This document shows, piece by piece, positions 8,628-16,752 of a stretch of 56,782 bases of DNA (positions are counted from its first letter, which is position 1; every line of letters starts with the position of its first letter). Below the pieces are notes generated by a model that did not search any database, was not told the origin of the DNA, and worked only from the letters and a program-made list of their open reading frames with translations. The position numbers and the translations under genes were made by a program. Origin of the DNA: Verrucomicrobiota bacterium. Its GTDB lineage: Bacteria > Verrucomicrobiota > Verrucomicrobiia > Limisphaerales > UBA8199. The stretch is taken from NCBI GenBank assembly GCA_003176045.1, contig PSRM01000201.1, positions 1 through 56,782 on the forward strand, written 5' to 3'.

Positions 8628-9018
8628 GGAAGCTTTCTGCAAAGGAGGTGCGCTCCTTCGTCCTCAAAATGACCTCGGCTTTTCAGTTTGACGACCCGTG
8701 GGCGGGAGTATTCATCACGGCGTGTGTTCCAGGAAGAGGGAAGCCGTTGAAACGGCTGAGGAGCCTGTAGCGGTCGGTTGCACCGGGCTAAAGCCGCGGT
8801 GTTAATGAGAGAGCAAAAAACGAAAGCGTGGGAACGCCGCGGACTCCAAAGACTTCGTTCTCTACGTTTCCTTCTGTAACGCAAAGAATCCAGGCTGACA
8901 GAAAAATTTTTGGACAGAAAAATTAAGACGGTAAGATTAAGAACCATTTTCCTGCCGCTGCATTTTCCTGCGTTCTTTTCTTCAATCTTTCTGTCCTAAA
9001 ATTTTTCTGTCAGCTCTC
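8628..9018. other. Noncoding gap with several REP-like elements
   Basis: No gene seen. It contains a GCCGTTGAAACGGCT / GGGCTAAAGCC element (about 8745-8805), a degenerate family B element (8821-8858, GAAAGCG...ACTCCAAA), and the inverted pair of GACAGAAAAATTT repeats (8895-8923, 8989-9013) flanking tandem CATTTTCCTGC copies. Confidence 0.5.
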
Positions 9019-9705
9019 TTACGCAAACGCCTTCGGCATAACTTCCGGCGGGCCGACGCGGCGTTCGTAGTCGAGGATGATATTAATGGCCTCCTGGGGA
9101 TCGTCCGTGATTTTGACCAGATCCATGTCGCCGGGGCTGATGAATTGGTGCTCGCGGGCCATGGTGGTGCGCATCCATTTGAGCAGGCCTTCCCAATAGT
9201 GGCGGCCGAAGAGGATGAGCGGATACTCGGGGATGCGCTGGGTTTGAACGAGAGTGAGGACTTCGAAGAATTCGTCGAGGGTGCCGAAGCCGCCGGGCAT
9301 GAAGACGAAGGCGATGCTGTATTTGACGAAGCAAACCTTGCGTGAGAAGAAGTAGTGGAAGTGGATGGGGACGTTGGCGTAGCGATTGCCTTTTTGTTCG
9401 CGCGGCAGCTCGATGTTGAGTCCAACGGATTTTCCTTTGGCCTGAGCTGCCCCTTTGTTGGCGGCTTCCATGATGCCGGGGCCGCCGCCGGTGATGACCG
9501 CGAGATTATGTTTGGCGAGGCCCTTGGCCAGTTCGGTGGCGGCTTTGTAATAGGGGTCGGTGGGCAACATGCGGGCCGAGCCGAAGATGGTGACGCCAGG
9601 GCCGACTTGGGAAAGGATTTCGAATGAGTCCACGAATTCGGCCATGATGCGAAAAATGCGCCATGGATCTTCCTTGATAAAGGTCAGCTTCGTGTGGTCG
9701 TTCAT
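9019..9705 (-). CDS. LOG-family (TIGR00730) nucleotide phosphoribohydrolase
   Basis: A 228-residue Rossmann-fold protein of the LOG/YgdH type. Characterised members release a free base from a nucleoside 5'-monophosphate (cytokinin activation in plants, purine nucleotide hydrolysis in bacteria). Defining motifs are present: GGGPGIMEAANKGA (residues 73-86) and the catalytic PGGFGTLDE (137-145), with SRKVCFVK between them. It is longer than the about 190-residue minimal LOG because of an N-terminal extension (KEDPWRIFRIMAEFVDSFE) seen in the type II bacterial group. No signal peptide, so cytoplasmic. It is flanked by repeats on both sides and shows no operon partner. The true substrate is not deducible. 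Confidence 0.9.
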   Translation of the reverse strand: MNDHTKLTFIKEDPWRIFRIMAEFVDSFEILSQVGPGVTIFGSARMLPTDPYYKAATELAKGLAKHNLAVITGGGPGIMEAANKGAAQAKGKSVGLNIELPREQKGNRYANVPIHFHYFFSRKVCFVKYSIAFVFMPGGFGTLDEFFEVLTLVQTQRIPEYPLILFGRHYWEGLLKWMRTTMAREHQFISPGDMDLVKITDDPQEAINIILDYERRVGPPEVMPKAFA

Positions 9706-9718
9706 GACTTGAGGTTAG

Positions 9719-9863
9719 TTAAAACGTTAAAACGGGGAAAGCTGAAACGTAAAGCGTGAAACGTGAAATGGAAAAACCTCCCTGACGGTCGCGGCTCTGT
9801 TTCTTTGCGTCTTTGCGTCTTTGCGTTAAGTCCTTTGCTCCGCGCTTTTGCGTTAAAAGCTGT
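9719..9863. repeat. GTTAAAAC, TGAAACG and CTTTGCGT short tandem repeats plus a CGGTCGCGGCTCTG element
   Basis: Between the LOG gene and the FG-GAP gene lie GTTAAAAC copies, then ACGTGAA-type heptamers, the segment CCTGACGGTCGCGGCTCTG (9783-9801) and four CTTTGCGT units. A near-identical CTCACGGTCGCGGCTCTG occurs inside the TPR membrane gene near 14661-14679. Confidence 0.65.
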
Positions 9864-12800
9864 TCAGTAAGGCACCACGCGATAAAAGCGGTGCGGGGTG
9901 GACGAGGGCGCGGGGCGGCCGTTTTGGCCGGTGTCCTGGAAGGTCTGCGCGCCGCCATTTGAGTTGGTGAAGGTGAGCATGGTTTGCCAGTTGGGCGAAG
10001 AGAGGCTGTCACTGGATTGGATTTGCCAGATCGTGTTGAGCGGTGTTTCGATGGATATGATGGGCGGGCTGGCTGAGGGGCATTGCACCGTGGGCCGAGG
10101 AAGGATGGGATGGTAAGTGAGAGATTGGAGGCTGAGGTCGAATGCGACGTCGTCATAGTTGCTGCCCCAAGTGTTTGGAAGCTGGACGGCGATGGTGTTG
10201 GTACCGAGCTGGAGCGTGGAGATGAAAGGAGTCAGGTCAAAGTAGCGGGTTTCATTTCCCTGGAGTGTGACAACATCAAAAGTAGTTTTGATTTCGGTGC
10301 CGTTGATCCAGATGCGCAAGGGGTTAACGTCCGTACAGGTAGCCGAGAGCAATAGTTCTTCGATATTGGTATTGGCGACGTTGAAATGTGAGCGGAAGTA
10401 GTAGTTGGGGAGGAATTGCGTTACGCGCGTTACGATGCCCGTGGGGCCGCTGCCGTTGCCGAGTTTGGCTTTGCCGAGAAGCCAATTGGTATCAGTGAAG
10501 GTGGATGTGAACCAGTTTGTAGGAGGGGAATTTGTAAAATAACCCCAATAACTGCCGAAGGAGATTAGAGAGGTCCAGTTGGTTGCGGTGGGTGGGGGAA
10601 TCCGGCGGAAAAACACGTTATCGAGGTAAATAGAACCGCTGCCGGTTCCGGTGCCGTTCATGTTGTAACGATGCCAGATCTCGATGTTTGGGAACCCGGC
10701 GGGCAGTTGGAACGTGCGATTCTCGTAATTCCAGTCGGTATTGGTGGTGCCGATCACGAAGTGCGGAGTGAAGTAGAATGGATACGGCAGGCTGGGGCGG
10801 TTATTGGTATCGTAGCCGGTTTTGGTGGAGCCCCATTCGATCCAATGCTCGGAAGGTTGGGAGATGCCGGTGCTTTTGAAGAAGGCGCCAAAGCTGTAGA
10901 AGGCGCCCGGGGTAACGTAGATGGTAGAGTCGGGAATACCGTACTGATCGTATTGGGCGACGGTGCCGCTGGTGCCCTGGTTTTGGAGGAGGATCTGCAT
11001 GGCTTTGTTGCCCTGGTAAGCCAGGTTTGTCGTGGCGGTCATGTTGGTCATGCCTACCGAACCAGTGAACCATTTGTCCCAGTGACTGTTTTCGTTTTCC
11101 TCGAAGCCGGAATTCGCGACGAGGTTGCTGTTGAGCAGTGAAAGGACAGCGAATGGAGCGGAGGGAACGGTGTTGGTGTTATAGACAGCGCGGACCTCGT
11201 AAAAATAAAGCCAGCCGGGTTTGAGGCCGAAATCGGTGTAGGAGTTAGTGTTGGAAGTGACGGCGGCCACTTGCTGGAAGGGGCCGGTGGATTGGTTGGC
11301 CCGGAAGACACGGTAGTATTGCGCGGGCGCGGCATTGCTCCATGTAAAACTTGCGCGGTTGAAACCGGACGTCTTGCTAGTGATCCATGGCGTGCCGGCT
11401 GGATACAGGGAGGCGCCACGATTTCCGTCGCGGTGCATGTTGCCGCGGTGCGTTGCCCAGGAGACAAGGTTCGTGGAGGTTGCGCCGAAGTTGTAAACGT
11501 ACACCTGCCCGGAGAGTGCGCGGAAAATGACATCCAGCCGTCCTGTGCCTTCCACATCAGCCATGGCCGGAATGTGTTTAATGCCGCCGGGAATCGGCAC
11601 GGATTGCTTGAGCGTGCCGTCCAGAGCGTAAATCCGCAGGTCGCCGGTTGAGGGATTTGCGCCTGGGTTGTAGGTGCCGACGATGATCTCTTCTTCGCCA
11701 TCCCCGTCAACGTCACCGACAACTGGTGGCGTAGGCAGGAGTGGATAAAAATCTTTGGGCCAACCGGGGCGATCCACCAACTCTGTTCCGTTCCAGTATC
11801 GGAACGTCAGCTCGTAAGAATGGTTCCATCCCAGCACGTCAATGTGGTTGTCGTGGTCCGGGTTGCAGGGGATGAGAGAGGCGCTGTTGAGCCAGCCGAG
11901 ATTGTTGGTGTAGCTGATCGAGGGCAGCCAATTGCGCCAGAGGATCGTGCCATCGTCGTCCAGGATGGTTTCGTTCGGTTGCCAAAGAGTGCTGAGCTGA
12001 GTGCCGGCGACCAGGACCTCGTCCAAACCGTCGCCGTCAATGTCAGCAGTATAAATATCAATCGGCAGCTCATACGAGCCGGTCATGAGGCGCTGGTTCT
12101 TGCCGAATTGTTTATGTAGCATGCCTTTGCCCCAGAGGCCGAAGGGCTGTGATCTGTCGAATGCAACCACGCTATCGCTGTCGTTAAGTTCATAGATTTT
12201 TTGCGGCCCGGTCGGCGTGGCGTGGCCTGTGATGAGGCCGGATTCGACCAGTTGATGCATGTGATAAACGAAGGTTTGTTTGCCAGTGGTGGCGTTGAAG
12301 GTCACGATGCCGCCAGACCAGTCTTCACCCTGAGTGCCCCAGGGCGAGCCGCCGTATATTTGCGAAATGAATGGGTTGTAGTCCTGTGCGCCATTGATGG
12401 GATCGGGCTGGATTTTCCAGGCGGTGATGACCTCGTTGGTGCCCGTGCCGCCGAGATCCATCACCATGGGCGGCGAGACTTGGGATGAGAAAACGGCGGC
12501 GTTAGGAAGTTTGGTAATCCAGGTATCGGTCGGGGACCAGTAGAAACCGCCTGTGAGGGTCTGATAGCCGCCGTTAGGCACGTAAGTGGTCGAGTCAACG
12601 GTGTTGGACCAGAGAATGGAACCGTTCCCACGCATGGCGATGACATGATTGCCGCGGGTGAAAATGATTTCATCGAAGCCGTCATGATCCAGATCGTAGA
12701 GTGTAGGCGAGACGTTAATGACATCACCGCCCGCAGCGTAAGGGAATCCGGGCAGCCGCTGGCCGGAGTAAGTGAACGCATCGAGAAACCAGTTTCCGGA

Positions 12801-13025
12801 GGAGTCCCGGTAGGGAACAACAATCTGAAGGCCGGCGGCACTGGTGAGCTTGCCGATGCCGATAGTGCCCAGTTCCCAGCCACTGCTGTCGCCGGCCGGA
12901 AAGGAGGCGACCTGGGTCGGCGATGCGGGACAGGGATGGCAGAAAAGGGAAAGCGAGAGAAAAGCCAGCAACAAAGCGCTCGAACGTGGAACTTCCCTGC
13001 GGAACCGCTCTTTCAGGTCGTACAT
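9864..13025 (-). CDS. Large secreted FG-GAP/VCBS protein with carbohydrate-binding-like domains
   Basis: A 1053-residue exported protein of unknown catalytic activity. It starts at the ATG at 13025 (a TTG lies directly before it), with a signal peptide ending near CHPCPAS (about residue 34). The first half carries FG-GAP type calcium loops of the form DxDxDGxxE: DLDHDGFDEIIF, DIDGDGLDEVLVA, DVDGDGEEEIIVGT and DVEGTGRLDVIF. These suggest a seven-bladed propeller as in rhamnogalacturonan lyase-like or integrin-like proteins. A fibronectin-III-like stretch follows (YRVFRANQSTGPFQ...YFYEVRAVYNT), then a galactose-binding-like sandwich (NLVANSGFEENENSHWDKW), a second one (YFRSHFNVANTNIEEL...IWINGTEI), and a short C-terminal module with WQIQSSDSLSSPNWQ and FYRVVPY. 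A role in binding or degrading polysaccharide outside the cell is inferred only. Confidence 0.85.
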   Translation of the reverse strand: MYDLKERFRREVPRSSALLLAFLSLSLFCHPCPASPTQVASFPAGDSSGWELGTIGIGKLTSAAGLQIVVPYRDSSGNWFLDAFTYSGQRLPGFPYAAGGDVINVSPTLYDLDHDGFDEIIFTRGNHVIAMRGNGSILWSNTVDSTTYVPNGGYQTLTGGFYWSPTDTWITKLPNAAVFSSQVSPPMVMDLGGTGTNEVITAWKIQPDPINGAQDYNPFISQIYGGSPWGTQGEDWSGGIVTFNATTGKQTFVYHMHQLVESGLITGHATPTGPQKIYELNDSDSVVAFDRSQPFGLWGKGMLHKQFGKNQRLMTGSYELPIDIYTADIDGDGLDEVLVAGTQLSTLWQPNETILDDDGTILWRNWLPSISYTNNLGWLNSASLIPCNPDHDNHIDVLGWNHSYELTFRYWNGTELVDRPGWPKDFYPLLPTPPVVGDVDGDGEEEIIVGTYNPGANPSTGDLRIYALDGTLKQSVPIPGGIKHIPAMADVEGTGRLDVIFRALSGQVYVYNFGATSTNLVSWATHRGNMHRDGNRGASLYPAGTPWITSKTSGFNRASFTWSNAAPAQYYRVFRANQSTGPFQQVAAVTSNTNSYTDFGLKPGWLYFYEVRAVYNTNTVPSAPFAVLSLLNSNLVANSGFEENENSHWDKWFTGSVGMTNMTATTNLAYQGNKAMQILLQNQGTSGTVAQYDQYGIPDSTIYVTPGAFYSFGAFFKSTGISQPSEHWIEWGSTKTGYDTNNRPSLPYPFYFTPHFVIGTTNTDWNYENRTFQLPAGFPNIEIWHRYNMNGTGTGSGSIYLDNVFFRRIPPPTATNWTSLISFGSYWGYFTNSPPTNWFTSTFTDTNWLLGKAKLGNGSGPTGIVTRVTQFLPNYYFRSHFNVANTNIEELLLSATCTDVNPLRIWINGTEIKTTFDVVTLQGNETRYFDLTPFISTLQLGTNTIAVQLPNTWGSNYDDVAFDLSLQSLTYHPILPRPTVQCPSASPPIISIETPLNTIWQIQSSDSLSSPNWQTMLTFTNSNGGAQTFQDTGQNGRPAPSSTPHRFYRVVPY

Positions 13026-13140
13026 CAAAACTATTTCTCAACCTCAGACTATCTATTTGAGGAAATAGGGACGAGAAGAAAGTCCGCATGAGGTCAAGGG
13101 AAGATAGAGAACTCGCCCTTGCCCAGGAGGATTCAAACAC

Positions 13141-13157
13141 GCGGGCAAGATGCCCGC
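13141..13157. repeat. Hairpin repeat GCGGGCA-AGA-TGCCCGC
   Basis: A perfect 7-bp stem with a 3-base loop in the 240-base gap before the TPR gene, followed by GCGCTCCCAGG. A related longer hairpin (AGCGCCGGC-GTCTT-GCCGGCGCT) lies at 46638-46660. An open frame from TTG at 13119 runs through it, which argues against that start. Confidence 0.6.
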
Positions 13158-13268
13158 GCTCCCAGGCGGCGCTCCGGGGTTGAAGTCACGCGCCAGAACA
13201 CGCAAACTGGCAGCGTGAGAATCTCTGGCGAGTCCAAAGCTGCGCTTGTGGCGACCACGGCGCCCGGG

Positions 13269-15788
13269 ATGCAGGAGAAGACCTGCACGCGCCGATGCAT
13301 TATTGGCCTGAGCCTTTTCCTGGCGACGTTCGCCCTTTACTTCCCCGCCCTTTATCACGAATTCCTCGTGTATGACGACCAGCAATATGTCACAGAAAAT
13401 CCTCACGTCCGCGCCGGTTTGACCTGGCACGGACTGGTTTGGGCTTTTGGCACAAAGGCAGGCAACTGGCATCCGCTGACCTGGCTGTCACACATGCTCG
13501 ATTACAGCGTTTACCATTTGCATCCCTGGGGCCATCACCTCACGAGCGTGTTGCTGCACGCTGCCAGCAGCGCGCTACTCTTCATGGTGCTAAGTCGCGT
13601 GACCGGGACTATGTGGCGCAGCGCCGCCGTCGCGGCGCTCTTTGCCTGGCACCCACTGCACGTCGAATCGGTCGCCTGGATTTCCGAGCGCAAAGATGTG
13701 CTCAGTGCGTTCTTCTTTATGCTCACGCTGGCGGCGTATGAACGATATGTAGTTAGTAGTCAGTGGTCAGTAGTCAGTAGTCGTGCTCGCACCGGCTGGT
13801 ATTTTGCAACTCTGGTTTTCTTCGCGCTTGGGTTGATGAGCAAGGCGATGGTCGTAACGCTGCCGTTCGTGCTGCTGTTGTTGGATGTATGGCCGTTCGG
13901 GAGAGTGTCAGATGTCGGAGGGGGAGTGTCAGGTGTCAGGTGTCAGGTGTCAGGTGGTAGTCACCGACCCATGGAAGCCGATAAGCCTGATACCCAGAAT
14001 CCAGCATCCAGTATCCATCATCCAACATCCACCATCCAACATCCACCATCCATCACCAATCATCCAGCATCCAGCCACCCTATTTGGCGAATCCTGGTTG
14101 AGAAGCTTCCCTTCATTTTCCTGACGCTTCCTTGCATTTGGCTCACGCTTGTGGCGCAGCAATCGGCGATGGTTTCAAAGGTCGGCCTTTCGATTGGGCA
14201 ACGACTGGAGCACTCGCTGCTGGCTTACATACATTACTTGGGCACGCTCTTCGTGCCCATTCGGTTGGCGGTTTATTATCCGTATGAGAAACAGGTGCCG
14301 GGATGGGAAGTTGGATTGGCGGGGTTGGTGGTGAGCGGGATTAGCCTGTTGGCGGTTGCCAGGTTCAAAGTTCCAAGGTTCAAGATTCAAAGTTCACCGG
14401 CCGAAAAAGTTGACGACAAAGTTAACGACAAAGTTCAGGAGCGAGATTGGGGCTGGCTATTCACTGGCTGGTTCTGGTTTTTGGGGATGCTTGTGCCCGT
14501 GATCGGCCTGGTGCAGGTGGGCGATCAGGCTTGGGCCGATCGCTACAGTTACTTGCCCTCGATTGGATTTTTCATAGCCGTGGTCTGGGGACTCTCTGAA
14601 TTCAAGGTTCAAGGTTCAAGGTTCAAAGTTCAAAGTTCGACGATCCTACTCCGGCGCTCCCTCACGGTCGCGGCTCTGTTCGTTGGGCTCTCTCTCCTGG
14701 TGACCACCTCCATCCAATTGAGCTATTGGAAAAATACGCGCACCCTGTTCGAACACGCGGCGAAGGTCACAAAAAACAATCCCCTGGCCGCCACGCTTCT
14801 CGGCAGCCTTCTCGATAAAGAAGGCAAATTCGACGAAGCCATTGCAAAATACCACGAGGCCCTTGGCTACTCCCCGAAATTCCCCGAAGCTCATGTCTGC
14901 CTGGGCCACGCCCTGGACCAACAGGGCAAGTTGGACGAGGCCATCGCTGAATACAAAAAGGCGCTCTGGTACAAACCCAGTCAGGAAGAGACTCTCATTT
15001 TTCTGGGTGCTGCGTTAGCTAAGAAGGGCCTGCCCGACGACGCAGTAGCCCAATATACGGCCGCGCTCAAGGTGGATCCCGAATCCGCGGTCGCCCATAA
15101 CGGCCTGGCTAAGTTGCTTTACGCCAAAGGTCAGCTTGATGAAGCGATGCTTCACTACCAGGAAGCGATCAATTGGGACCCCGAGTTCTCTCAGGCCCAT
15201 AATAATCTTGGCATATTGTTGCTCCAGAAGGGCCGTTTAGCGGAAGGCACCGCCCAGCTTCGAGAAGCTCTGCGCCTCAAGCCAAATAACCCGGAAACCC
15301 AACTCAACCTCGCCCAGGCACTGACTCAACAGGAACAATGGAGCGAAGCCGCCGCGCTCCTCAGCAAAATCGTCTCCAGCGAAACGCCCGATCCGAATGT
15401 CCATTATCAATTCGGCAAAGCGCTGGACCATTTGCACAAAACGCGCGAAGCTATGGGCCAATACGCCAGTGCTTTGCTCTTACGGCAGGATTTCCCCGAT
15501 GCCCTGGACGCCCTCTCCTGGATCCTGGCCGCGTCCCCGGATCCGGCCTGGCGCAATGGCGCCGAGGCGCTGAAAATGTCCCAACGCGCCTGCGAATTAA
15601 CCGGCAACAAAGACCCCCTCAAACTCCGCACCCTGGCCGCCGCATACGCCGAAACAGGCCGCTTTACCGAAGCCGAGGCCACCGCGCGCAAAGCGCTCGA
15701 TCTCGAGACCTCAGCAGCAAACAAGGAAATGCTTGAGCGTATGGTCGAGCAGTTCAAAGCCTCCAAAGCTTGGAGAACTGGAGGCTGA
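13269..15788 (+). CDS. TMTC-like polytopic membrane protein with C-terminal TPR repeats
   Basis: An 839-residue protein from the ATG at 13269. The longer frame from TTG at 13119 crosses a hairpin repeat and has no RBS. The first about 460 residues hold eight to ten membrane helices with GT-C-like features of the TMTC/DUF1736 group: YDDQQYVTENPHV after helix 1, WHPLTWLSHMLDY, HPLHVESVAWISERKDVL, and DRYSYLPSIGFF. The last about 330 residues are at least seven TPRs (FDEAIAKYHEALGYSPKFPE, LDEAIAEYKKALWYKPSQEE and so on). Eukaryotic TMTCs are O-mannosyltransferases, and activity here is an analogy. Five loops between helices are encoded by short tandem repeats (13746-13781, 13903-13957, 13998-14075, 14362-14437, 14601-14638), all in frame. 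Confidence 0.88.
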   Translation: MQEKTCTRRCIIGLSLFLATFALYFPALYHEFLVYDDQQYVTENPHVRAGLTWHGLVWAFGTKAGNWHPLTWLSHMLDYSVYHLHPWGHHLTSVLLHAASSALLFMVLSRVTGTMWRSAAVAALFAWHPLHVESVAWISERKDVLSAFFFMLTLAAYERYVVSSQWSVVSSRARTGWYFATLVFFALGLMSKAMVVTLPFVLLLLDVWPFGRVSDVGGGVSGVRCQVSGGSHRPMEADKPDTQNPASSIHHPTSTIQHPPSITNHPASSHPIWRILVEKLPFIFLTLPCIWLTLVAQQSAMVSKVGLSIGQRLEHSLLAYIHYLGTLFVPIRLAVYYPYEKQVPGWEVGLAGLVVSGISLLAVARFKVPRFKIQSSPAEKVDDKVNDKVQERDWGWLFTGWFWFLGMLVPVIGLVQVGDQAWADRYSYLPSIGFFIAVVWGLSEFKVQGSRFKVQSSTILLRRSLTVAALFVGLSLLVTTSIQLSYWKNTRTLFEHAAKVTKNNPLAATLLGSLLDKEGKFDEAIAKYHEALGYSPKFPEAHVCLGHALDQQGKLDEAIAEYKKALWYKPSQEETLIFLGAALAKKGLPDDAVAQYTAALKVDPESAVAHNGLAKLLYAKGQLDEAMLHYQEAINWDPEFSQAHNNLGILLLQKGRLAEGTAQLREALRLKPNNPETQLNLAQALTQQEQWSEAAALLSKIVSSETPDPNVHYQFGKALDHLHKTREAMGQYASALLLRQDFPDALDALSWILAASPDPAWRNGAEALKMSQRACELTGNKDPLKLRTLAAAYAETGRFTEAEATARKALDLETSAANKEMLERMVEQFKASKAWRTGG
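13746..13781. repeat. In-frame heptamer array, unit TCAGTAG
   Basis: Units TATGTAG, TTAGTAG, TCAGTGG, TCAGTAG, TCAGTAG sit inside the membrane-protein CDS and encode VVSSQWSVVSS. The middle unit falls in the codon register where TCAGTAG would read CAG-TAG (stop), and it is the one with TGG instead. Confidence 0.85.
13903..13957. repeat. In-frame heptamer array, unit GTGTCAG
   Basis: About seven units, some degenerate, encode VSDVGGGVSGVRCQVSGG in the long loop after WPFGR of the membrane protein. The unit contains no stop codon in any of its three registers. Confidence 0.82.
13998..14075. repeat. In-frame heptamer array, unit CATCCAG/CATCCAA
   Basis: Eleven units (CATCCAG, TATCCAT, CATCCAA, CATCCAC and others) keep strict 7-bp spacing and encode a Ser/His/Pro/Thr-rich stretch (PASSIHHPTSTIQHPP and on) within the same loop. 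No unit contains a stop in any register. Confidence 0.88.
14362..14437. repeat. In-frame TTCAAAG-type heptamers and GACAAAGTT 12-mers
   Basis: Five heptamers (GGTTCAA, AGTTCCA, AGGTTCA, AGATTCA, AAGTTCA) encode RFKVPRFKIQSS. About a dozen bases later, near 14409-14437, two 12-bp units (GTTGACGACAAA, GTTAACGACAAA) encode VDDKVNDKV. Both lie in a loop between membrane helices. Confidence 0.83.
14601..14638. repeat. In-frame heptamer array, unit TTCAAGG/TTCAAAG
   Basis: Five units encode EFKVQGSRFKVQSS just before the last membrane helix. The downstream bases 14661-14679 match the CGGTCGCGGCTCTG element at 9783-9801. Confidence 0.82.
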
Positions 15789-15808
15789 CCATGAACCTCG
15801 CCTAACCT

Positions 15809-15947
15809 GTAACTATTCAAGCGAAGGAACGCTAATAATCGCTAATAGAACGCTTATAGTGATTTCTACCTTAAGCAGCCACGCAAGATCCTCCGTTTTT
15901 CATTAGCGTTAGACTAGCACAGATTAGCGTTCCGATTGAATAGTTAC
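15809..15947. repeat. 139-bp inverted-repeat element (arms GTAACTATTCAA...GGAACGCTAAT)
   Basis: The left arm (15809-15836) and right arm (15923-15947) are complementary except for a 3-base length difference. The interior carries further GCTAAT / ATTAGC copies in both orientations. CTAA lies just outside both ends (15802-15805, 15950-15953), which could be a target duplication. No coding sequence. It may be a MITE-like remnant or a structured 3' element of the TPR gene. Confidence 0.55.
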
Positions 15948-15991
15948 GGCTAAGTTTAATTCCTTCGGAAAATAAGCGAAAAACCTGCGGT

Positions 15992-16054
15992 ACGAGTACA
16001 CTCATTTTTCCTGTTGACGAAGGCGTTCTACTATGGAATTATGAGTGTGCTCAT
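15992..16054 (+). promoter_or_regulatory. Putative promoter of the TetR-ABC1 operon with two operator-like sites
   Basis: Two related 14-bp sites, ACGAGTACACTCAT (15992-16005) and ATGAGTGTGCTCAT (16041-16054, opposite orientation), have GAG/CTC half-sites separated by 4 bases. Between them lies TTGACG (16014-16019). AATTAT, 17 bases on (16037-16042), overlaps the second site. Centres are 49 bp apart. The layout fits autorepression by the adjacent TetR protein, which is an inference. Confidence 0.45.
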
Positions 16055-16068
16055 ATTTGTGGCATTTC

Positions 16069-16752
16069 ATGAAAGCTCATCTACAACGCTCGAACTCAGG
16101 CCGCCGTCAAGCCGTTGCGAACCGGGCCAAACCCGGCAAACGCATCATTAAGAAACAACGCACCAAAGAGCGCATACTGGAAGTCGCGCTGGATCTGTTT
16201 TGCAGAAAAGGGCTGCACGGCGCCACAACCAAAGAAATTTCGCGTAAAGCCGGCATAGCGGAAGGCACTTTGTTTAACTATTTCGAGACGAAGGAGGACC
16301 TCGCTCTTTATTTTTTTGAAAAAGAAGCTGAAGAGGTGATGAAGTGGTTCGCTGCGGAAAAAAGTCTGCGGCGGGCCCCGTTGGCAGAGCAGCTATTTTC
16401 GGTCATTCAACGCCAGTTGGACTATATCACGCCTTACGAAGCGTTTATTGGCGAGGTTGTGTTTCGCTCGTTGCAACCGCGTTCCAAGTTGAATCCGCTG
16501 AGCCTCGAATCGCAGGAGAGGTGGATTGGGTATCTGCGCTTTATACGGGGCATCCTGGAAGCGGCTGAAAAACGTGGAGAAATCCCCGAGTTAGGCGACC
16601 TGGGCGCGTACGCCTTTGCGGCCTATTACATGGGCATCGTCACTTACTGGCTCCATGACAACTCCCGAGGCAAACAAAAGACCCTGGCTCTATTAGACCG
16701 CTCTCTGGCAATGGCCCTGGCGATTCTGCGGAAAGGAGATTGGAAATGGTAG
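16069..16752 (+). CDS. TetR/AcrR-family transcriptional regulator
   Basis: A 227-residue protein with an N-terminal TetR DNA-binding domain: RTKERILEVALDLFCRKG (helix 1) and the helix-turn-helix TTKEISRKAGIAEGTLFNYF, with ETKEDLALYFF closing the domain. The C-terminal all-helical ligand/dimerisation part is not family-specific. The N-terminus is long and basic (about 40 residues before the domain). ATG at 16069 is chosen over GTG at 16045 because the latter lies inside the operator-like palindrome. The stop overlaps the start of the following ABC1 kinase, so the two are almost certainly co-transcribed. The ligand is unknown. A quinone- or lipid-related signal would fit the partner but is a guess. 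Confidence 0.9.
   Translation: MKAHLQRSNSGRRQAVANRAKPGKRIIKKQRTKERILEVALDLFCRKGLHGATTKEISRKAGIAEGTLFNYFETKEDLALYFFEKEAEEVMKWFAAEKSLRRAPLAEQLFSVIQRQLDYITPYEAFIGEVVFRSLQPRSKLNPLSLESQERWIGYLRFIRGILEAAEKRGEIPELGDLGAYAFAAYYMGIVTYWLHDNSRGKQKTLALLDRSLAMALAILRKGDWKW

Noticed and set aside
13119-13268. Upstream TTG start for the TPR membrane protein
   Set aside because: The added sequence crosses the GCGGGCAAGATGCCCGC hairpin and has no RBS. The ATG at 13269 directly precedes the first membrane helix.
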